Assembly (NCBI GenBank): GCA_030077755.1
Contig: JAQJZZ010000008.1
Span: forward strand, 3,472,001 to 3,536,000
DNA from: Filosporella fistucella
Lineage: Eukaryota > Ascomycota > Leotiomycetes > Helotiales
DNA length: 64,000 bases
Direction: 5' to 3'
The position numbers and the translations under genes were made by a program. Each line of letters begins with the position of its first letter. The stretch's first letter is position 1. Positions 22,659 through 35,591 of the stretch are shown piece after piece. Under the pieces are notes generated by a model, which did no database searches, was not told the DNA's origin, and worked only from the letters and a program-made list of their open reading frames with translations.

Positions 22659-24777
22659 GTTGACCTTGTCAAGGTAGCGAGAGGGTTGGCGGGGTTGACA
22701 GTTTGTGAAGAGATAGTATTAGAGGTTGTGAAGCTTGATGAACAATACCGCGCCGAAGCTCGAGTTGAAGTATCTGTCACCACAACGAAAGCCAAACGGT
22801 TCAGAAAGAGAGCAGGGGATACATTCGGTTATAAAGCCGGATCTCTTGGAAAAGCTTATCGTCTCTGAGGACGAGACAGAAAAGAAAATGGGGAAGGGCG
22901 GTGTTTATGTGCAGGCGGTTGTGCCACTCACTTGGGCCGGCTGGGCACAATGAGGCTGTAAAGTTCGGCTCGAGTGATCAAAATGCTGGACGTGCAGAAA
23001 AAGGAATGAGGGCGCGACCTACAAATCCGGGGCTATTCATCAATACAACCATAGTGGAGAACATCTCGCCATCAACAGCTCAGCTACCATTTGTCTGCTG
23101 GCACAGAGGCTTGAAAAAATCACAACTGTAACCAGTGATTGCAAGGAAGATACGCCACGGCTGACAGGTTTGCAGGACGACCAAAATAAAGTACCACTTG
23201 GCACGGTGTGAGGAAATGAGACTCATGTGCAGTGCCGTAAGTCAGCCTGGCCACCGGAGAAATGAGACATTGGCTTGACCAGAGCAGGAGCCGTGGATCG
23301 GAGCGCAGTGGTTGAGCGAGAACATCGTAAATGCATCAAGGATATAATGCAGCTTACAGGTGTTGAAACCCGCATGGAGACTTGACACTTGAGGATTGAG
23401 ACGGACCTGATTTGTGAATGTCCCTCCGTAGAGAGAAAAAAGACGGGGTGAGAGAGCGAAGTTGGATAAATATTGTGCAGATTGGGGAAAATAGACGAGC
23501 TGAAAGCCGTAAAGGTCATTGAAAGCCTATCCAGCCTCTTGCCAAGACAGCCAAGCCGCCTTATTTCTGCAAGTGGCCACATTCGTTCCCGTTTGGGAAT
23601 CCGGACTATGCAACTTCCTCATTTTTATTTATAATTATCACCGCTTTTCATACCGAGTACTTGTACTTTACAACAGAACGTTGTTGTTCTCCTCGTCGTC
23701 TCCGATATCCAGGTGCCGAATGCCTACACTTGTTGGGTAATATCAGGTCCATATGACTCCAGCATATCCTCAAAAGGTACGTCGTTTAGCTACCCTGAGC
23801 ACCAAAATACGATGTACTTGTACCACTCATCCCAGCTTCTTCCACCCATGTTTCTTGTGCTCAGACTCCTTCACAGCCCTACAGATAATCCGTAGCGCTT
23901 CCAGCCACAAGATTTCAGGTGCAACACTCCCCACTAACCCCATTTCAGCCAATTCTCCTGCATGTCTTCGGGCATTTGTTTTTCACGTTCACGATCACCA
24001 AGTGGTGCCATCAGGTGCAGTACCGTGTACAACTTGATACGCATGTCCTGCCCTCAGAACAGACAGTTGCACTGCCCGTCTGAAAATAATTCAGGTACAG
24101 TACCGTGGACCTACTTTGATAGGAAAGCTGAGGCCACGAAGGAACTTCCGAGGATGCATACCTCGTGTATCGGACTGTAAAGTTGCAGTCAGGTTGGATA
24201 ACGAAGCTGATGGGCCATTTCGTCGTTTCGATCCTGATAAATTCATACATTGAATTACCATCAACAAGACTACCATTACCCCATACTAATATAGCAATAA
24301 AGACCCTCAACCCACACAGTTCATCTTCATTGTTGTCATTACGTATCACTTGCATTACCATCCCATGGTTTTATCGTTCGATGCAAATGGCCTCGTTGAT
24401 TTCACGGCCACAACAAATATGATGCAGAAGGGTAACTCCATGGCAAGTTCCTTCGCAACTGCAGATGATCCTTCGTTGATAGACATAAGTATGCTCACAC
24501 TGGACTGACGCGACGCCTTCAAATCTCCCATAGGCCAAAAATCTGGGGGAGAGACATCTTGAAGACATTTACGCCATGTACAGGACTTCAGGACTCATCT
24601 CAGTCATTGATAAGCTACGGTGTGATGTGAAGCAGGAAATGTAATTCCCTATATCTATTGTGACTGCTGAATACAGAAGCAAAAGTGTAAGTTTATTTTT
24701 CTCCTCTGTTCAATCTCAGATTCAAGTTTTTAATCTACCAACATTAAATTCCAAAATCAAAAGCACATCGAAAAACC
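22659..24777. other. Intergenic, 2.1 kb, divergent promoters
   Basis: Upstream region of the LtrA gene (-) and the small secreted protein (+). Short open frames only. A short motif GGTACAGTACCGTG recurs in imperfect form (gtgcagtaccgtg near 24015 and gtacagtaccgtgg near 24095). No gene is called. Confidence 0.5.
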
Positions 24778-25697
24778 ATGACTCTTCTCACCTATCTCCT
24801 CTCAACTCTCCTCCTGACCTCTCACTTCTGCATCGCAGATATTGTTGGAAGAAGTCCCCAAATCACAGCCGCACCCATCCTACAAGCTCGTCAAAATGGC
24901 GATAATTTCATCGGCTGGACTACATCAGGAACCGACGGTACAAAACCACTTTCCCCTTCCGTCACACCCACTAATATAGAAAAAGTATACTCCTTCTCCT
25001 GCCTCTCCGGCCGCACATACGTCACAAACGACAACAACATCGGTGGTTGCACCATCGCAGGTGAATACCCACCTGTAGCTACCACATGTCGCGCAGGAAC
25101 TATATTCTATATCTCTAGTTCGGAAACATGGTATACCTTTCTTCCTTCCCACTTCCCTATTCCCTCTTCCTTATCCCACCTCCTTATCCCACCTCCTTAT
25201 CCCATCCACGCCTTCTAACACACACCCCAGCATCCGAGGCCTATCCTGCCAAACCGTTTCCGTCTTCTCTTCCCTCGGCGCAGCGATTCCAAACCTTATA
25301 TATCGCTGCGGCTCCGACTCTTTCGGCCCCGTATACCGCACATTGAATGTTCCAAACTCAGTTAGCGTGAGGCCATCCGTTTCTCTGTCTGCCGCTACGA
25401 CCACAGCGTCAGTGGTTAGAACTGGGACTGCTTCTTCGACGGGGAGAACGGGGACCACGCAAACTGTTGCTGCTACTCAAACGTCGCTGGAACAGAAGAG
25501 TACGACTGCTACGGCGGCGGAGGGGACTAGGAGTAAGCTCACTTTCTTTCTCATATTCTTCAATTTCTGTCCTTCTAAAGCACTATCTAATCTCTCTAGC
25601 TGCTGCCACAACGAATGTACGATCAGCAGGAAACAGAGCTGTGGAGAAAGTTAGTTGGCTGTTCGCTCTCGTAGCTGGGGTTGTTATGATTTTGTAA
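24778..25697 (+). CDS. Small secreted Ser/Thr-rich protein with a C-terminal hydrophobic helix
   Basis: Exons 24778-25130, 25231-25532 and 25600-25697 join to 250 residues. A signal peptide (MTLLTYLLSTLLLTSHFCIA) precedes a domain of about 120 residues with conserved-looking cysteines (FSCLSGRTYV, GGCTIAG, TTCRAGT, RGLSCQT, IYRCGSD). A Ser/Thr-rich stretch (roughly 165-217) follows, and the C-terminal helix WLFALVAGVVMIL could be a GPI signal or a membrane anchor. The layout is typical of fungal cell-surface proteins; I do not recognise a named family. The introns are 100 and 67 nt; the first contains a repeated CTTATCCCACCTC. Confidence 0.75.
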
Positions 25698-26311
25698 GGA
25701 GAACTCGGGCGAGCGGGGTTAAAGAGGGACATTGGTAACAAGAAAGGATGGCGAGTTTATGTAGACTAATGATGAAGGGGAGAGAAATAGTAGTAATGAA
25801 ATTTTCTGACACTCAACCTCGTTGATGCCTTTTTGTGATTGTCCACAACTTTGCAAGTACGGCAAGGTATTTGCACTCAAATTACTGTCTTATATATCTG
25901 CTTGTTTGTTGTTATCCTTCGATGTTTTATAGTCAGTCTCAACACCACATCTACACATGCGTCCTGTCTGCCGCACGCACACGCACTCACACAATCACGA
26001 GCCCATAGACAGGTATCTAATGACTCAATACATCATATTCCTATCAAAAAATACACTACTCATTACTATCATTCTCTCATATTCCATCTCCCAAGCAAAT
26101 CAAATCATTCCATCCCAAATCCCTCCCTCTGTTGCGCCACGCTATGCAATTATACTCACTCATACTCCATGGATATCCCAAATGCCCATTATGCATCAAA
26201 AAACGCCCAGGTAGCAAAATCCAATCCACCACAAACAAATCCATAACCTTGGATCAGGGGGTACGCTTTTTACTCCACAAAATGCAAAAAGTCACTGGTA
26301 TCCTGATAATC
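25698..26311. other. Intergenic between convergent genes
   Basis: Presumed 3' flanks of the secreted-protein gene (+) and the PH/LRR gene (-). Nothing else is recognised. Confidence 0.6.
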
Positions 26312-29300
26312 TCAAGATTCCATGACAAACAATCCTCCTTCTCCGTCTCCTAACTCGAACATTTTCTCTTTAGAGATTGTTGGTAGCTCTTTATATCGAA
26401 GTGGCGCATCATCATCTAATTCAGCGACCGTATTTAGAGCTCTCGAATTTTCGTTTTTGTCTGCGTCTACAGTACTAGTCATACTCATACGAACAAGCTT
26501 GGCGTCCATATGATCTTCCACTGGATCCTTAAGTTCAATTCTGGGTGTCGTGTTGCTAAGTGCTTGCTCCAGGATGCCTTTATCGCTCAGAGCAGTGGTG
26601 GGCCGTAGGACTTCCTCGCTCAATAGACTCTCTGCTCCAGGAGCATAGCCAGGGACGCCAGCTGCAATCTTACGGTTTCGATCTAAGAATTGAGATAGAC
26701 GATCCATTTCGTGATCCCAGCGCTCGTTCAAATACACAACGATGGCATCCATATCTTGAGGTGTCATTTCCTGTTTTGCAGGCTTCGCAACCCCAAGGGT
26801 AGTCAACGTCTTTCGGACAGAGTTCTTGACTTGGTGGTCATGTTTAGCAGCTGTGGAAGCCTGTCGAGCCTCTCTCAAATCCTTGTTCATGCGCTTCATT
26901 GATGTGTTCTGATCATCCTTCATGAATGGCAGTTCCACAATACTGTAGTTGTTCGCTAGTGCATTCACTAATGCGGTAAAACCTTGCAAGTTCATGTCAT
27001 TGTGCTCACAGTAGATGTGTGTGAGGCTGGTGTTGTTGTCAATGACAGAAGCAAGTGTATCGGCACCTTCCAAACCCAAGTTCTGGTACTCGATCTTGAG
27101 CATTCGGAGCGAAGTGTTGTTAATCAGTCCAGTCAACGAGTGATTAAGGCCAATACCAAATCGAGTGACTTCCAGATGAGCTAGCTCCCCAGAAATATCG
27201 AGCTCTTCCAGAGTATTGTTCTCAGCAAAGACTGCATACATAGATTCACATGTGTCTGCTCCTGCGTCATATGGTAGTGAAGCTTTCGAGATATCAAGAC
27301 ACCGAATCGTAGTATTTGTACGAAGTGCCTCCAGAAGCTCTCGAAAGTGGTCCTCCTTCGAAAACTCGATCATCCTCAGGTACAGATGAGAAGGTGTGAA
27401 GTTTTCCCTGATGGCCTTAACGATCTCGCCGACACCTTTCTCAAATCTATTTCCACTGACATGAAACTCCAACTCTCTGGCTACACCAGCAGTCCTCGAC
27501 ATTGCGCGCATCAAAAGAGCAACCTGATCACCGTTTAGATTGCATTGATTCATTGAAAGGGTTCGAAGACGCTCTGAAGAATCGCTCGCCAAGTAAGTTG
27601 CGATTGAGTCTATGGTTTTGTTGTTGACCTAAAGTTATGTTAGCATAATGTATTGTATATTGAGGTCAAACATACTGCTACACCATCCAGGATTAACTCC
27701 TCGAGTGGCCAAGTCATCATATCTTCTGGAAGGAAAAGTGACTTTTCCCCCACTGTCCAAGAAGTTCTTGAGATATTGAACTTTCGTAACTTTGTGAATC
27801 GACTCATTGATGCTTGAAAAGCCTCGAGGGTAATACGGCCAGGATTTCCAGATATATCGAAAGTTTCCAAGGTGGAATTTTGTCGCTCCAGGTTAGTGAT
27901 CATCTGCATGATTCCTCTGTCATCCAATCCACAGCGAGCACACTCGACAGCTCTGAGTCTAGCATTTGCTTTGTGCATAGCTGGGATAAGAAAGTCGAGA
28001 TCGCTTTCGCCAAGTGCGATTTCATTCAGTGTGATCCATGTGACATTTGTTAATTGACCACCGCACAAGGGCAAGAGTGCTCCTACAATTTCACAACCTG
28101 GATCTCTAAAGTACACTTCCCCATCGGAGTCAAAGGTGTCCTTCGGGATACGACCTGGCAGAGCATTTGTGAAATCCATCCTCTTCACCCGGTGAGACAT
28201 CAAAGCAAGAGCCTGTACTTCTTGGTACAAGAAGGACTTCTCTTTTGGATTGATTCTGAAGTACTTTTGGATGTCGATACCAGCTCGAGTGGTCCAGGTA
28301 ACATGATCCGAGCCATTGGGATCAGTCGTTCCATGTAGACTCCGCAAGCTGATGCCACGAAAAGATAAGGATCCAAAGCTCTCGTTATAGCGCAAGGCAC
28401 GCATGATAGCAAGTAACTCGAGCAACGAATAGATTTTGGTGTAAAGAGGTTCGCGCAAACTGAATTCTGGGGCATCCAGAGCCTCGTAATCGACTGCATA
28501 TTGGATATTCGCAGGGTTGCAGCCATAAGCTACGCAGTATGCTGTAAGAGTCCTATCAAAATATTCAATGTCGTCTCCTCGAGTCGTCCAGGCCTGCATC
28601 TCAGTGATAATCCTCTTGGGTCCACTGTAGTTGAAGGAGTGGTCAAGCCAGAGAGGTTTCAAGTAATGCCATTGTCTAAAGATTGCAGTTGCAATATCTG
28701 GAGGCGTTGAAGCGGCCAAGTCAAGGCACTCAGCTCCCCGAAGCGGTAATCTAAACTCAAGCTCGAATCTATCTTCATCACTTGACACCCTGCAGCCAAC
28801 AAGCGAGACGATGCCATGAGAAATTCGGCTCGTCTTAGGACTCAGGAGACGCCCAGAAGAGTCGCTGAAATCTGGTAAGGGGACTAGGTGAATACGGTTC
28901 GTTCCAATGCAAAGATAGAAAACCGAAGAGCCAATTTTCTGCAAATTATCTGAAGAAGATTGCGATCCCTTAGGCGTGGTTGTTCTCCGGACGACCCGGA
29001 AGACTTGAAATGTTTCCATCATGTAATCCTGAACGCCTTCAACAGCTGCTACCAGATAGCGAATCACTTTATCGGGATATGGAACCGCCATAACGAGTCT
29101 TGCCTTCTGAGCAGCACCGCGAATGCTGGTATGCCAGAGATCTGCTTCCTTCGGGTCATGGAGCATGAGTTGAATGGAGCCCACGCCATGAAATTCCTCG
29201 TCCAAATAAACGACTTCGGTTGTGAAAAACGGTCGGCCATCCTCTACCTTATAGACTGTCACGATCTGGCTCAGAGGAATTCGATTATCGTTGTCTGACG

Positions 29301-29976
29301 AGTTATGCGACGTAACTGATTGTACCTCCTGCATCGAACCTATCGAAGCGGTGGATGGGTGACGAGCGCCGTTCGATCTTCCAAAAGGTGGTGGAATAGA
29401 TGGAAATGTCTCAGAAGCGCGGGACTGGCTTTTGAATCGAACCAAGTGTGTCTCGCTCAATACCAAATATTCCTTCTTTTTCCTAAACATCCCACTTGTT
29501 GTTTGAATTTCGCCGTGGTATAATACTGTCCTGCTGAAACCACTGCCAGTTGGCAATGGTGCTCCTTCCTCCATTGGAGATTCTGGAGTTCTTGACGCAA
29601 CTTGATCTGAATCTCCTTCCTCCACGTTATTCAGAGATTTTCGGCCCAAGGATCCAAATATCGATGCGGGTCTGCCCTTTTGAAGTACTCGAGGTCGTAA
29701 TCTTGGAGAATCGGATCCAGAGTTCTTGACAGGGCTCATTGATCCATCCAAGCCGAGATCCGGACTCGAAGAAGGTCCTAAACCAAAGATCGAAGATCTC
29801 TTTCCCATTTTCTTCTTCTCTTTCTTCTCGACTTCTCCCGTATGTTCGCCATCCTCAGGTACCGTATTCGCCACATCGGTGTTGATATGTGTGAGTCCCG
29901 CAATCGAGGCCCTTGAAAACAAGTTCATACTCTTTCGCCGACCACTGCCTCCATTTTCTTTGGCCGAGGGCGCCAT
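26312..29976 (-). CDS. PH-domain / leucine-rich-repeat protein (CARMIL- or RNI-like)
   Basis: Two exons (29976-27676 and 27628-26312) separated by a 47-nt intron give 1205 residues. The start is the ATG at 29976; further upstream in frame there is no ATG. A basic, Ser-rich N-terminus (GKRSSIFGLG, SIFGSLGRKS) precedes a PH-like fold from about 160 (TVLYHGEIQT...KEYLVLSETHLVRF). From about 560 to the end of exon 1 and through exon 2 there are ribonuclease-inhibitor-type leucine-rich repeats (LRAVECARCGLDDRGI, LETFDISGNPGRI, LRTLSMNQCNLNGDQ, LRMLKIEYQNLGLEGADTL). The order PH then LRR recalls CARMIL-type actin-regulating scaffolds; this comparison is an inference. Probably cytoplasmic, possibly membrane-recruited by the PH domain. 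Confidence 0.85.
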
Positions 29977-31796
29977 CGCGTCGGTCAAGGGTTTTGTGTT
30001 GTATGTCTGCAAATAGGAATATGCTAGACTGAGTGGAAGTGGTCAGACACGTAGGAGGGGCATTTGTTGCGAAGGTCTTCGGGCACTGGCGGAAATTTAT
30101 TGTCAGCTTTGGAAACGCAAAGAACAGAGGATCAATAGCCTCAGCGGTCTTTTCCGGACGGTGAATACCTACGATGGGTGTTTCAAGAGTGTTGACGGAG
30201 ACGGAAAGGTGCGTTTGTACGCCAATGTTCCACGGATCCGAGTAATTTGGTTGGTAGTGCACGATGTGAAAGGAGTGTGATTAATGAAAAGCTCAAAGGA
30301 AAACTGCAAGAGGCTGAAGAGCAGAAGTTGAGAATTGAAAGTTGAAAGCAAGATCAGAAAACCTGTCCCGCTATTGGCCGGTTCAGAAGTGTTATGATGT
30401 CGTGGGCTAGCTAGTGGGTATCTGATGTGCAGGCAGCGCAGGGTACAGGAGAATCAGTGGATTATGGCTGAAAGAAAACAACGAATGTAAAAACTGATAG
30501 CTGGTTAAGAAAGACGAGAATGAAGCTTTCAAAAGCATCGGCTGATATTAGAGTGTGACAACAAGTGTGCCATACTTTATTTATGTTAGGTATTGCTCTA
30601 CTGTATCTGACTTTCTCACTTCATCCGTACAGTAGCTGCTAACACCACCGGCATCCCGACGCACGGCCAATATGCCCCACTATTTCGTCGTAAGTCGTAC
30701 ACTCTTTGGCTTGATTTGCTCAGGCTTCCCTGTCGGACAACCCCATAAAGGTGGCTCCTAGTGGTGGCATGATGAGCTCCGCAACGACACAAGCTTCGAG
30801 AAAATACGAATATGCGTGTAAATAGCCTCAGAATGGGCCCAAGTGGGTTACATGTGCCTGTGTGATCTCGTATTTCCATTCTTGCCAACCCCCCAGAAGT
30901 TCCTTTGCAGAAGCTTCGAAAGCTATGATCTCTTGGAGGCTGATGCACATGTCTTGCATTCTAGTTTGTTTCGTCTTGAGTACTTTGAGATCCCGGTGGA
31001 CGATCATGTCCTTTGATTAAGAGATCAATTTTGTTTCAGCTAATGAGGTTCATCAAATCTTGCCTTGTTGATTTCTAGCCACAATTTCGTAGATAAGGAT
31101 ATGCTGTTCAAAGGTTTGAAGATCTGTAAGTGTTTGGCCATATGCCTATTTGATCTGCCTAGGTAGTAAGCAACCTAAGTGGTATGGAACCCGGAATGAG
31201 AAGCAAGATCTAAGGTGAGAACTACTATAGAACACCAAAACATCTATAGACCTAACCAAGACATCAGATTTTGACATGAAATGCCAAAATTTGAAATTGT
31301 CGTAGTTTGAGGCTTGCCACTTCAATAAACATTTTCAGCCACGGAGCAATCATAGTTTAAACTCTAATAAGTTGTTTCAGCCCTTCATTACTCCCGCTCA
31401 TTACATTATTTCTGCCCTTCAGGACGGATAGGTCTTACTTCAAAACTCCCACTACTCGTTACATTACTTCCGTAACTCTGCCGAGACGGGTTAATTTCGT
31501 GGAGGTTCTTGTGTAAAAAGATATCCTTGTATCTAGTATCTCTCGTAGGTCTTGGTTGCCATTTCGCAACAGCTAGAAGAACATTTGATAGCGGGTTACC
31601 ACCTCAACTAAATCCCATATACTCATACCAGGGCCCCACAATAACTTTGAAGACTCTTAGACACAGATATTTCTCTTGATATACAATTCGAGGTGAAAAG
31701 CCACGCAACCTTCTTGTTTAGCGCCTGTTCGTTGTCACTGCTTAGATTACTAGGTCATTTATTTAGACTTGGCGTAGTAGGCTTTCCCAGATTAGA
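29977..31796. other. Intergenic, 1.8 kb
   Basis: Upstream of the PH/LRR gene; a TTTGCAG at about 30011 could be the acceptor of a leader intron. Near 31383-31475 two imperfect copies of an ACTCCC...CATTACATTA...C segment occur about 65 nt apart. No gene is recognised. Confidence 0.5.
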
Positions 31797-33265
31797 TCAA
31801 GAAGTTGGTTTGGAACCAGTATCTTCAGTGCCCGACGCTGGCGCATCATCATGCTGTTGACCTATTTCTGTGCTAGAAGTTGGTTTGGAATCGACGTCTC
31901 CTGTGACAAGCTCTGGAGTAATATCTTGGTATTGTCCTATTCCTGGCACATGATGGGCCACTCCATAGCGTTTTGGGACATGGCGGATTTGCTCCCTTGA
32001 ATGGCGTATTTGCTCCTTTGAATGAAGCCTCGTTCTTTTAGGTACTTTTGTGTAATGTTTTGGATGTTGGTTCTTTAAATCAGCATCGGTCCCAATGTCA
32101 GCTGTCCCCTTTACTGCATAACCACCATCCCGCCCTTCAATCCAAACTGAGAAAGAAGTCTCTGTTTCTTTTCTCACACAGATTTTCATTTCTTCATCTG
32201 CATATAATGGAGCCAAGTTTTTATAAGTGAAGTATACCACCACTTGATCTTTCGCCAACTGGGTTTTGAGCACAGAGAGCATGATGACAAGAGTCAATGG
32301 TCCATGTACAATAATATTTCGATGACCTTCAACTTCACGGGCATATTGAGGATCAAGGTGGATCTTATGAGCATTGAAGGTGAGAGCGGAAAATCGGAAG
32401 AGGAGTGAAGGAGTCGGAGTCATTGTGACAAAATGATCGGGCTTGCGTGTAGCTGTAAATACCGTTAGTGATGTCCTTATTATTCTACAGGCATATTTGG
32501 TTCCGTACGTTTGAGGATCTTTGCGGGCTTCTCTGCACCATCTTCCACAGCTTCAATGACCTTCTCCCTCATGAAAACCAGTGTCCTGGTCTCAGTCAAA
32601 GCCATTTTTGATCTATTTTTACTATCAGATGGCTGTTGGAGATTCCACCAACTAGGTGTGAATCTCATGTGCTTATACTTTCGATACCCTGCTATGCGGC
32701 GTTGGAGTTTAACAAATATCTTCTCATCGCCCTCCTTTCCTTTAACCTGAACATCTTCTATTTCCTCTTTGCATAGAGCATGTGAACCAGCGAACAGTCC
32801 CGCTTCGAGATCGCGGTAATCTTTGAATTCCAAGGAACCTCCAGCCCAAAGTCGTCGCGTATATGGTGCCCCAGGCGAGTGCAAGTCGTCTGTTCCATCC
32901 CCAAGAAGCTGATTATCGGTAGCATAGGCTGGGAAATATACCAAGTGGTGGCCCTGCGGAAGGCTGGCTGGTGGAGAGGTCCTCGCAGTGTCTTCGAGAG
33001 AGGATAATGGATCTCGAGATGGAAATGATTCGGGAAGAAAGTCGGCCAGCGAAAGCTCGAGAAGCTCGTTCTGCGTCCAGCCGATTATATCTGGGAATAT
33101 TTTCGCCGGGCGAGATTTGAGATCTGCTTCGAGCTGTGCTTGCAAGTCCTTCAACGGCTCCGTCCCTGTTCTGCGAACTTGTACTCTGGGGAATTGGGGA
33201 CGACAAGTGGCAACAGCCCTGATCACAGCATTGCCATAGCGACTAGAAATAGTGCTCAGACTCAT
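31797..33265 (-). CDS. HTD2: Hydroxyacyl-thioester dehydratase type 2, mitochondrial (HTD2-like, MaoC fold)
   Basis: Exons 33265-32509 and 32452-31797, with a 56-nt intron, give 470 residues. The ATG at 33265 begins a mitochondrial-type presequence (MSLSTISSRYGNAVIRAV). The first half contains a partial hot-dog region (HHLVYFPAYA, YTRRLWAGGSLEF). The second half contains the hydratase-2 signature RFSALTFNAHKIHLDPQYA and HGPLTLVIML, typical of the 3-hydroxyacyl-thioester dehydratase of mitochondrial type II fatty acid synthesis, which supplies lipoic acid precursors. The C-terminal 80 or so residues are a low-complexity extension with short duplications (KEQIRHSREQIRH; two SKPTS segments) beyond the usual family end. 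It sits 250 bp downstream of prephenate dehydratase on the same strand. Confidence 0.85.
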
Positions 33266-33515
33266 TGCTGCACAAGCATAGTCAAAGAATGGTACTTTGC
33301 TCAATTCAAGTCAGTGTATGTTTTGTTTTCATCACTCGTAGCCAGCGCGACTTTTTATCCATAACCTCGTAAGGTACACTACAAGGATGAGCCATCCCGA
33401 CAGGGGGATTTCTTATCGATAAGAGCACCTCAAAATATGCCGCCTTCAAAGCACTTTACCTTCCTCAATCATTCATGGACATTGTATCCCTCTTAAATCC
33501 ACGACAATTCATCAC

Positions 33516-34649
33516 CTACTTCCCCGACCTTATGGGTTTTGAATCCCAACTCCCAAGCCATCTCCAGCTTTTCACATAACCATCTAATGCATCGAGCGCA
33601 TTTTTGACCTTCTCTCCTTCATCATGTAATTTACTGCCCTCGAATTCGACAAAGAAAATGTACTGGAAAGGCACATGTTTGGTCGGACGACTGTTGATAC
33701 TAGTCAAATTGAGACCGAACGTCCTGAAGCATAAGAGCGCAGAAGCAAGGGCTCCTGGTGTGCTATGGTCGACTGTGAAAGAGATGAGAGACTTGGCTTT
33801 CGAAGCAGAGCCTGCCTTGTAATCGACTCCATTTCGCAGAATAAAGAATCTAGTAGTGTTGTCTTCCCTATCTTCGATTCCCTTCGCCAGAATATCAAGA
33901 CCTTGGATATCGGCTGCCAATCTGCTAGCTATCGCTGCACTTGTGCCACTCACATCCTCCTTGACCATTTCTGCTGCACGGCTTGTGGAGCTTACGTCAA
34001 TCCGTTCGATACCTTTCAAGTACGCATTGAGAAAGAGTTCGCATTGGCCAAAAGCTTGCGGGTGAGTATATATCCGCTTGATGTGTTTGATGTCGCATAC
34101 AGGAGAAACTCGAGGTTTGGTAGGTGAAGGAAAGGCAATGGTTGGAGTGCATGTTCCTGAGACGAGAGGAGACTCGGTCGTTCGAGGCTGCTTTCTACCT
34201 AAAAGGTAGTGGCTGACATCGAGGTAAGCTTCACCACAAACTGTAACATTTGGAAATCGTGCGTGCCGATCTGCAAGGAGCTCGAGGGTAAATATCACGG
34301 CTCCATTAGTAGAATTCTCGAAGGGTACAACTCCTAGGGACGCGTCGCCAGACTGAACAGCCTCAAAAACATCTAATTGCAAAAAGTTAGATTCAGAAAT
34401 GCCATTTCGGTTAGCTGTTCTACCTGTGATAGTGATTGCGGGCTGATAGTCATATTCGTCCGAGTTGAAAGCTGAAAGCGCGGCCTGCGCGAGATCGAAA
34501 TCTGTTAGTCCAATGGACCATGCATTGCGCTCAAATTGTTCAAGTGTGAGTACCTGATGAGTGTATGAAGAGACTGGACCAAGGAAGGCCACAATAGGCG
34601 TAGAGGGAGGAGTTGTGAGCGACTCTTGACTGCTGTCCGAAGAATCCAT
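33516..34649 (-). CDS. PHA2: Prephenate dehydratase
   Basis: Exons 34649-34424 and 34372-33516 give 360 residues. The 51-nt intron (34373-34423, GTAGAA...CAATTAG, branch CTAAC) is a multiple of three with no stop, so an unspliced reading adds 17 residues. Removing it joins ITIT to DVFEAVQSGDASLG, the conserved family sequence. The enzyme converts prephenate to phenylpyruvate in phenylalanine synthesis. Visible motifs are VAFLGPVSSYTHQ, GVVPFENSTNGAV, the TTRFFIL catalytic Thr-Arg-Phe segment, and a C-terminal ACT domain (FTVDHSTPGALASAL, LTSINSRP, YIFFVEFEG) for phenylalanine feedback inhibition. The cytosolic enzyme looks complete. Confidence 0.93.
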   Translation of the reverse strand: MDSSDSSQESLTTPPSTPIVAFLGPVSSYTHQVLTLEQFERNAWSIGLTDFDLAQAALSAFNSDEYDYQPAITITGRTANRNGISESNFLQLDVFEAVQSGDASLGVVPFENSTNGAVIFTLELLADRHARFPNVTVCGEAYLDVSHYLLGRKQPRTTESPLVSGTCTPTIAFPSPTKPRVSPVCDIKHIKRIYTHPQAFGQCELFLNAYLKGIERIDVSSTSRAAEMVKEDVSGTSAAIASRLAADIQGLDILAKGIEDREDNTTRFFILRNGVDYKAGSASKAKSLISFTVDHSTPGALASALLCFRTFGLNLTSINSRPTKHVPFQYIFFVEFEGSKLHDEGEKVKNALDALDGYVKSWRWLGSWDSKPIRSGK

Positions 34650-35591
34650 TTTGGGGAGCCCTCAACAACGCATAAAATTGTTTGATTGTGCAAAGATGGA
34701 ACGAATTTCAAGCCATACTAAAACGAGATATCAAACAATACAAAAAACCGCACTTATAGCATGTCCGCTAGAGTAAGCGGTGGGTTGCGCTCTTGTCAAG
34801 TCAATATTGTGAAAGGCTTGAAAACATTCGCGATATAAAAATAATATCGGAGCATTATCGGTGGAACCCCACCATACTACCCCGCTACTGGAATCAGCGT
34901 GATTGTGATGCAAGATGCTCTGCAGCAACAAGGAAGTTTTAAATGTTCATGAATTCATCAAGTGCACGCCCGAGGTATATATTGACAGCGGTTAGTGAAA
35001 CCTGTGAATAAAATTACTCAATCTAGTCTCCCCGCTGGAACTTGGCTAGATATGCTCAAGATAGCTTACAGCAGGCTATTTGATTGAATGAAGAAAATTA
35101 AGCACAAGGGTATAACGGTTTGGGTATCAAGGAATACTGCATGTGGCTCAATAAGTCTTTGAATTGCTACGATCCCGTTCCTTAAGCGCAAACCGGGTGG
35201 TACCTAGGTATGGCAAATTCAGAAGACACATAAATCCAGACTTTGTGATAAGCAATCTGCCCAAATGCAAAATCCTCCACTAACTCCACGAGTGATTGTC
35301 AGGGTTGCACCTATTGGTATGCCTCTAATACTACACGCCTGAGTGAGCCCAGTCTTGATCTGAGATGATGGCTTGCCTTACCCCTGACATATATATCTTC
35401 AACTCAAGATGCCATCATGACGGACCGCAGTGGACTCGGACGGGTCACAGCCCCTTTCGGGCGAGGACCAGCATTGACTGCGGGCTTGGATCGGGTTTGC
35501 TGCACGGCCTGTGGACGAGGTGACAGATTCTGGCTTGATGGAACAACTGGAGTTGGTACCTCGCTCAATGCGAGGTCATCAAACTGTCAAT
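34650..35591. other. Intergenic between eRF1 and PHA2
   Basis: Promoter side of PHA2 and 3' flank of eRF1. No recognised gene; a 62-codon plus-strand frame at 35417-35605 runs into the eRF1 3' end and is unsupported. Confidence 0.6.

Noticed and set aside
30616..30948. 110-codon minus-strand frame
   Set aside because: No recognised motif, no splice partners and no upstream promoter-like context.
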